From assembly GCA_937928455.1 (NCBI GenBank), contig CALFUG010000027.1, positions 1-9,782 on the forward strand: a stretch of 9,782 bases of DNA. Direction: 5' to 3'. A program made the position numbers and the translations under genes. The DNA comes from an uncultured Clostridia bacterium (GTDB lineage: Bacteria; Bacillota; Clostridia; Peptostreptococcales; Anaerovoracaceae). Of the stretch, positions 6,549 to 9,782 are shown piece by piece. The first letter of the stretch is position 1. Each line of letters starts with the position of its first letter. Below the pieces are notes generated by a model. The model worked only from the letters and a program-made list of their open reading frames with translations. It ran no database searches and was not told the DNA's origin.

Positions 6549-7532
6549 TTACCCTCCGATTTTGTTCATGTTCCGATCAACGGACTTTTTACCCGGTTCC
6601 AGGTGATGTCGTTCTTCCTTGGACAAAATCCCCTCTTCCAATGCCTTCCTCACCATATTTTTTCGATGAATAGGATCATCTGCCCCTGCTCTTAATGCTT
6701 GCTTCAAATCCTGCTCCTGATTGGAGTGAAGGCAGGTCTTTAACTTTCCATCTGCTGTCACTCTTACTTTATTGCAAGTCGCACAAAAGCAGTGGCTCAA
6801 TGGACTGATAAAACCAATTCGCCCTCGGGCTCCCGGATAAGTATAAAGCTCGGCCACCCCTGATTCCTCCGGTGAAACATTCACCGGTCGCAATGCCGGA
6901 AGTTTTTTCATCATTTCTTCTCTGGACATATATTGCTCCGAAAGTTGTTCGTTTCCGGAAAATGGCATCAACTCAATAAACCGTACCTCAAAGGGGTGCT
7001 GCATCGTCAATTGAACAAAGTCAACGATTTCATCATCGTTAATACCTTTCATAATTACCACATTAAGCTTAATGGGAGTTAACCCGGCATCGGTCGCCGC
7101 ATTGATTCCTGCAAACACATCATCCAAATTCCCCAGTCTGGTAATTTCCCGAAAGCGGCTGTGTCGTAAAGAATCCAAACTGATATTCACTCGGTCCAGC
7201 CCTGCTTTTTTCAAAGGTGCTGCCAAATCGCCCAGCAAAGCCCCGTTGGTAGTCATTGTTAGTTCTTCCACCCCGGGAATCTCTTGTAAGCTCTTAACAA
7301 AATCCACCACACCTTTCCGGACAAGAGGTTCCCCGCCCGTTAATCGGAATTTATGTATGCCCAACTCCGTAGCTGCCTGAACAATGGTTTCCAACTCTTC
7401 ATATCTTAATATACTTTCATGACCCACGTCGGGAATGCCTTCTTCCGGCATACAATATTGACAACGATAATTGCATTTATCCGTAATGGACAGTCTCATA
7501 TATCTTATTTCCCGTCCATAGTGATCCATCAT
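6549..7532 (-). CDS. moaA: GTP 3',8-cyclase MoaA (radical SAM)
   Basis: Radical S-adenosylmethionine enzyme that opens molybdopterin synthesis by cyclising GTP. From the chosen start it has 327 residues. The N-terminal cluster motif CNYRCQYC puts its three Cys at 20, 24 and 27. Downstream are FRLTGGEPLVRKG (SAM-binding GGEP) and NISLDSL. The second, substrate-binding 4Fe-4S cluster is supplied by FCATC and KTCLHS (Cys-x2-Cys-x13-Cys). The protein ends NMNKIGG, with the conserved terminal Gly-Gly needed for activity. An upstream ATG at 7565 would add 11 residues, overlap the thioesterase end by 20 bases and has a poor ribosome site. The ATG at 7532 has AGAAGGGG seven bases upstream and yields MMDHYGREIRYMRLS, a normal MoaA start. 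The thioesterase gene ends 13 bases upstream and moaC starts 4 bases downstream. Confidence 0.96.
   Translation of the reverse strand: MMDHYGREIRYMRLSITDKCNYRCQYCMPEEGIPDVGHESILRYEELETIVQAATELGIHKFRLTGGEPLVRKGVVDFVKSLQEIPGVEELTMTTNGALLGDLAAPLKKAGLDRVNISLDSLRHSRFREITRLGNLDDVFAGINAATDAGLTPIKLNVVIMKGINDDEIVDFVQLTMQHPFEVRFIELMPFSGNEQLSEQYMSREEMMKKLPALRPVNVSPEESGVAELYTYPGARGRIGFISPLSHCFCATCNKVRVTADGKLKTCLHSNQEQDLKQALRAGADDPIHRKNMVRKALEEGILSKEERHHLEPGKKSVDRNMNKIGG
6552..6557 (-). promoter_or_regulatory. Shine-Dalgarno of moaC, made from the terminal Gly-Gly codons of moaA
   Basis: The minus strand reads GGA GGG TAA then CAAT and the moaC ATG. The GGAGGG is both the two last codons of moaA (the conserved C-terminal Gly-Gly) and a near-perfect ribosome binding site seven bases from the moaC start. 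This supports the moaC start and suggests coupled translation. Confidence 0.85.
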
Positions 7533-7545
7533 AATGTGGCCCCTT

Positions 7546-8058
7546 CTATCTTCTGTCACTGTCATTTAATATCTGCCTTAATGTTCCTGACCCTGATTGT
7601 TCTTGATTTTTTGCTATAGGTTCTGCCTTCAAATAGATGGCTGAACCACTGGCTACCAGTTTGTTCGTTTTGGCGCTTCTTCCTTCCAGACTATAATGGG
7701 AAACTCGTTTCCCCATAGAAACTACCCTTGCTGTAACAAGGAGTTCCTCTTCCAAAAGAATGGGCTTCAGATAATTAATGTCCAGACTAAGAGTCGGAAT
7801 ATAATGGGTATTGGTATAAAATCGAGCCAAGGCGGACACAGTAATATCAAAAGCCACTGCTACCAATCCCCCCTGCAAGAATCCGGCTCTATTTGCTTGC
7901 CATGGCATCAGCGGGAATCGAAAAGTCATGAATTGCTCTTCAAAGGAATACGCCTCAATTTGGCTTTTCATCAATCCATTGATACTGTGCTTTTGCTCTA
8001 TATTATTTTCATAGAGAGTTTTTTCGATATACTCCATCATCTTTTCTTGAGAACTCAC
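7546..8058 (-). CDS. PaaI-like hotdog-fold thioesterase
   Basis: A 170-residue hotdog-fold protein, probably an acyl-CoA thioesterase of the PaaI/YbgC-like class. The core motif is NRAGFLQGGLVAVAFD at 56-71, matching the PaaI pattern N..G.lHGG.....D with the same spacing from the HGG position to the Asp. The usual His is Gln62, while Asn56 and Asp71 are kept. The central strand SLDINYLKPI (91-100) and a final strand around 135-145 fit the fold. The GTG at 8058 is chosen because AAGGAGG sits exactly six bases upstream. An ATG at 8148 would add 30 residues that read through the -10 box and a terminator hairpin. It lies 13 bases before moaA and is probably co-transcribed with moaA and moaC; a metabolic link is not obvious. 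The natural substrate is unknown and the His-to-Gln change makes activity uncertain. Confidence 0.8.
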   Translation of the reverse strand: MSSQEKMMEYIEKTLYENNIEQKHSINGLMKSQIEAYSFEEQFMTFRFPLMPWQANRAGFLQGGLVAVAFDITVSALARFYTNTHYIPTLSLDINYLKPILLEEELLVTARVVSMGKRVSHYSLEGRSAKTNKLVASGSAIYLKAEPIAKNQEQSGSGTLRQILNDSDRR

Positions 8059-8085
8059 GGATAACCTCCTTGAACAAATCCACCG

Positions 8086-8116
8086 ATTATAAAAGTCATG
8101 ACCCCGCTCATTGCAA
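8086..8116 (-). promoter_or_regulatory. Candidate promoter for the thioesterase-moaA-moaC unit
   Basis: A perfect TATAAT (8086-8091, minus strand) lies 27 bases before the GTG start. TTGCAA (8111-8116) upstream is a fair -35 match, but at a 19-base spacing. The leader would be only about 20 bases, so no riboswitch fits downstream of this start. A second TATAAT at 8147-8152 lies just upstream of the hairpin at 8115-8136, which would probably stop its transcript. Confidence 0.4.
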
Positions 8117-8136
8117 AAAGGGCTTCTGCCCCCTTT
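8115..8136 (-). terminator. Terminator-like hairpin upstream of the thioesterase
   Basis: On the minus strand AAAGGGGGC (8136-8128) pairs with GCCCTTTTT (8123-8115) around an AGAA loop, giving a nine-pair stem with two G-U pairs and ending in a T5 run. It would end transcripts arriving from the right, either from the bioY-dehydrogenase unit or from an RNA gene in the preceding gap, just before the thioesterase promoter. Confidence 0.65.
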
Positions 8137-8149
8137 ATCTTTGACCATT

Positions 8150-8420
8150 ATATATGAATATTGCCTCTTTTTCTACTGTTTTCCTTGCCGGCTTCTACAC
8201 TATCCCCCTTTTACCTTTTCCCCTAACCTGGTTTTAGAAAAATTTACAAATTATTAACCCAAATTACCGATTGCTTTTAACACCAACCCTCAATAATAAG
8301 CACATACCCGATAGAGGGCATCCAAACCGGTAGTGATGAAATCGCACGGCCTTTCACCCTTTCAGCAAAAATGATGGAAGGCTGCAGCATAAGATTTCGT
8401 CAACTATATATTCAACAAAC
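8150..8420 (-). ncRNA. Candidate structured non-coding RNA in the 387-base gap (boundaries approximate)
   Basis: No gene with a start codon and ribosome site fits the gap 8059-8445. The minus strand between about 8240 and 8400 has the G-rich, motif-like texture of a folded RNA. A hairpin is formed by ATGCCC and GGGTAT (8304-8321, six-base loop). A competing pairing, GAGGG with CCCTC (8287-8291 and 8314-8318), shares bases with it, as in a switch or pseudoknot. CCGGTTT (8324-8330) can pair with AAGCCGG (8188-8194), closing a domain of about 140 bases. A purine-rich tract (about 8160-8235) follows, and the terminator at 8115-8136 would give a 3' end. A vague resemblance to the raiA RNA motif of Clostridia is only a hypothesis. 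I see no T-box, Moco, TPP, cobalamin, SAM or c-di-GMP consensus. It could instead be a long 3' untranslated region of the dehydrogenase mRNA. No clear promoter of its own was found. Confidence 0.38.
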
Positions 8421-8445
8421 CCAAAGGAAGCATTTGTGGAATCAA

Positions 8446-9363
8446 TCAAACCAATCGATTCCGTTCCTGCCCTCGAAGATAGGCTTTCCAGTTTTCTAGC
8501 GCTTCGGCAATAAGCTTCTCCCGAGTTTCCAAAGGAACCCAGGCATGATGAGGGGTAATGATGCAATTAGGAAGACCCATTAATGGGTTGTTTCCTTCTT
8601 TCTTTGGCGGTTCCACCGTGAGTACGTCGATGGCAGCTCCCCTTATTCTACCACTCTTTAAGGCTTCGGCCAAAGCGTCTTCGTCGATCAATCCACCTCG
8701 TGCGGTATTGATGAGAAAGGCATCTTTTTTCATTTTTGAAAGAAATTCTGCATCTATCATCTTTTGGTTGTCTTCGCCCAATGGACAATGAAGAGACACC
8801 ACATCTGCGCCAATAGTAGCTTCTGGGTTCTCCCGATATCGCACAACCTTCATTCCAAAAGCCTCCGCAACCCTTGCCACATTTTTCCCAATCGCCCCAT
8901 ACCCCACAATTCCCATAGTCTTACCATTTAACAGAGATAACGGCCTCTCCCAAAAACAATCGTCTGGATTCTCGGACCAGGCCCCTTGCTGTACCCGCAT
9001 ATTGTGAAATCCCACTTGATTGGTTAATTCAAGAAGAAGCGCAATAGTATGCTGGGCAACCGCATCCTCCGCATAACAGGGCACATTGGTAACTGCAATT
9101 TGCTGCTCTTGGGCGCTTTCTAAATCTACATGGTTGTACCCGGTACACAGAATTCCGATATATTTCAGGTTTTTCGCTTTCTGTATCATCTTTCGATCCA
9201 AAGCCACTCCATTCACCCATACCGCATCGGCATCTGACATTCTCTGAATGGCTTCCTCTCTACTGGAACGATCATATACAACCAGCTTTCCTTCTTCCCG
9301 GAATGAATCCCAGGACAAATCTCCCGGGTTGGTAGTGTATCCATCCAATATAACCATTTTCAT
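8446..9363 (-). CDS. D-2-hydroxyacid dehydrogenase (glycerate dehydrogenase / hydroxypyruvate reductase-like)
   Basis: A 305-residue NAD(P)-dependent oxidoreductase of the D-isomer-specific 2-hydroxyacid dehydrogenase family. The Rossmann motif is GIVGYGAIGKNVA (151-163). The catalytic triad is complete: Arg222 in NTARGGLID, Glu251 in VLTVEPP and His272 in ITPHHAWVPLETR. The N-terminal lobe has YIGILCTGYNHVDLE, and NVPCYAEDAVAQHTIALLLE precedes the cofactor domain; the PHxAW form points to the glycerate dehydrogenase branch. Two oddities: Arg177 sits where NAD-specific members have Asp after the second strand, and the stretch between it and ADVVSLHCPL is much shorter than usual, lacking the loop and helix commonly read as LDELLAESD. 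The ATG at 9363 overlaps the bioY stop as ATGA and has AGAGGGG eight bases upstream. Substrate (hydroxypyruvate, glyoxylate or another 2-keto acid) is not decidable here. Confidence 0.87.
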   Translation of the reverse strand: MKMVILDGYTTNPGDLSWDSFREEGKLVVYDRSSREEAIQRMSDADAVWVNGVALDRKMIQKAKNLKYIGILCTGYNHVDLESAQEQQIAVTNVPCYAEDAVAQHTIALLLELTNQVGFHNMRVQQGAWSENPDDCFWERPLSLLNGKTMGIVGYGAIGKNVARVAEAFGMKVVRYRENPEATIGADVVSLHCPLGEDNQKMIDAEFLSKMKKDAFLINTARGGLIDEDALAEALKSGRIRGAAIDVLTVEPPKKEGNNPLMGLPNCIITPHHAWVPLETREKLIAEALENWKAYLRGQERNRLV

Positions 9364-9782
9364 ATCGTTTGCCCCTCTCTCGCTTTTCCAATAACCGGCA
9401 TTAAGCGTTTCGCCAAGATGGCCGCCAGTACTCCGGTAATGGCATCCCCGGGAATGACCATGGCAAAACAATATAGAAATAATGCACCAACACCAATCGG
9501 AATGTGAATCACATAGTTTGAGATCACATAAAAATATGCAGCGCCTATTATATAAATTATCAGAACCCCGATGCCAACCGCCAGCAGCAACCTCTGGAAG
9601 GAAGCTTTATGATTTGACGCTGCTGACCAGGCAATTTTGCCAGTGGCATAAGCGCCAAAGAAAAACCCGATGATATAACCGAAAGTCGGCCTAAAAATGT
9701 ACCCAAAGCCGCCACCTTCTGTAAAAACCGGCACCCCAAATAACCCCAATAGTAAGTAAAGCAGGGCACTATATGCACCAAA
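9360..9782 (-). CDS. bioY: Biotin transporter BioY (ECF S-component), N-terminus beyond the right edge
   Basis: Membrane substrate-binding subunit of an energy-coupling factor transporter that captures biotin. The window holds the last 140 residues; the frame stays open to the edge, so roughly the first 45 residues of a typical BioY are missing. The signature is YLLLGLFGVPVFTEGGGFG followed by RPTFGYIIGFFFGAY, corresponding to the family pattern YLLLG..GLPVFAGG.GG......PT.GY..GF. Several hydrophobic helices follow, including GVLIIYIIGAAYFYVI and GALFLYCFAMVIPGDAI, the latter with the conserved PGD near the end. A TTG at 9749 is not the start, since homology clearly continues upstream. The stop overlaps the dehydrogenase start by four bases (ATGA). 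The ATPase and EcfT parts are not visible. Biotin uptake would serve the biotin-dependent carboxyltransferase encoded at 4524-5921, though in another unit. Confidence 0.9.
   Translation of the reverse strand, partial: FGAYSALLYLLLGLFGVPVFTEGGGFGYIFRPTFGYIIGFFFGAYATGKIAWSAASNHKASFQRLLLAVGIGVLIIYIIGAAYFYVISNYVIHIPIGVGALFLYCFAMVIPGDAITGVLAAILAKRLMPVIGKAREGQTI

Noticed and set aside
7533..7565. Upstream ATG start for moaA at 7565.
   Set aside because: It overlaps the thioesterase, has a weak ribosome site and adds residues not expected in MoaA; the ATG at 7532 has a well-placed AGAAGGGG.
8059..8148. A 30-residue N-terminal extension of the thioesterase from an ATG at 8148.
   Set aside because: The extension reads across the terminator hairpin and the -10 box, and a textbook AAGGAGG precedes the GTG at 8058.
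8059..8445. Molybdenum cofactor riboswitch controlling moaA.
   Set aside because: I could not find its consensus, and the best -10 box leaves only about 20 bases of leader before the first gene.
8371..8499. Small plus-strand frame (ATG at 8371, about 42 codons) overlapping the dehydrogenase end.
   Set aside because: No ribosome site, no recognised similarity, and it runs antisense into a certain gene.
9364..9471. Longer dehydrogenase frame starting at 9471.
   Set aside because: It would run out of frame through bioY; the ATGA overlap, ribosome site and family N-terminus all support 9363.
1..9782. CRISPR arrays, tRNA or rRNA genes, insertion sequences, phage genes.
   Set aside because: No regularly spaced repeats, no cloverleaf or rRNA-like sequence, no transposase or integrase motifs and no terminal inverted repeats were found on either strand.

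Overview
The window looks like chromosome of a Gram-positive anaerobe or facultative anaerobe of the Clostridia (Bacillota). This rests on WhiA beside MurB and a PHP-domain protein, the short type of MurB, strong AGGAGG-type ribosome binding sites with some GTG starts, a single-polypeptide carboxyltransferase of the oxaloacetate decarboxylase/5S type, and moderate base composition. I cannot name the species. Nearly everything is on the minus strand, and one gene (a Fic-like protein) is on the plus strand.

Layout, left to right. (1) Positions 1-3573, minus: a tight unit read in the order mgtC-like, murB, PHP hydrolase, whiA, crcB. Junctions overlap by 4 bases or are separated by gaps of 2-19 bases. 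It joins peptidoglycan precursor synthesis, a division-linked DNA-binding protein and two small membrane proteins. crcB (fluoride exporter) runs off the left edge. (2) Positions 3574-3690: a divergent control region with an extended -10 box for the minus operon and a perfect 7-bp inverted repeat at its predicted start site. (3) Positions 3691-4425, plus: a Fic-fold protein whose catalytic motif is heavily degraded, ending at a bidirectional hairpin (4476-4518). (4) Positions 4524-5921, minus: a stand-alone biotin-dependent carboxyltransferase subunit with no biotin carrier domain. (5) Positions 6068-8058, minus: hotdog thioesterase, moaA, moaC, giving the first steps of molybdopterin synthesis. 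(6) Positions 8059-8445: a 387-base gap holding a -10 box for the thioesterase-moa unit, a terminator-like hairpin and a stretch that resembles a structured non-coding RNA on the minus strand. (7) Positions 8446-9782, minus: bioY (biotin transporter, cut by the right edge) translationally coupled to a D-2-hydroxyacid dehydrogenase.

Biotin uptake (bioY) and a biotin-dependent carboxyltransferase lie in the same neighbourhood, but in separate transcription units. The moa genes imply molybdenum or tungsten enzymes elsewhere in the genome. The items most worth a second look are the pseudo-Fic protein, the unassigned RNA-like region before the thioesterase, and the absence of rapZ and yvcK between the PHP gene and whiA.
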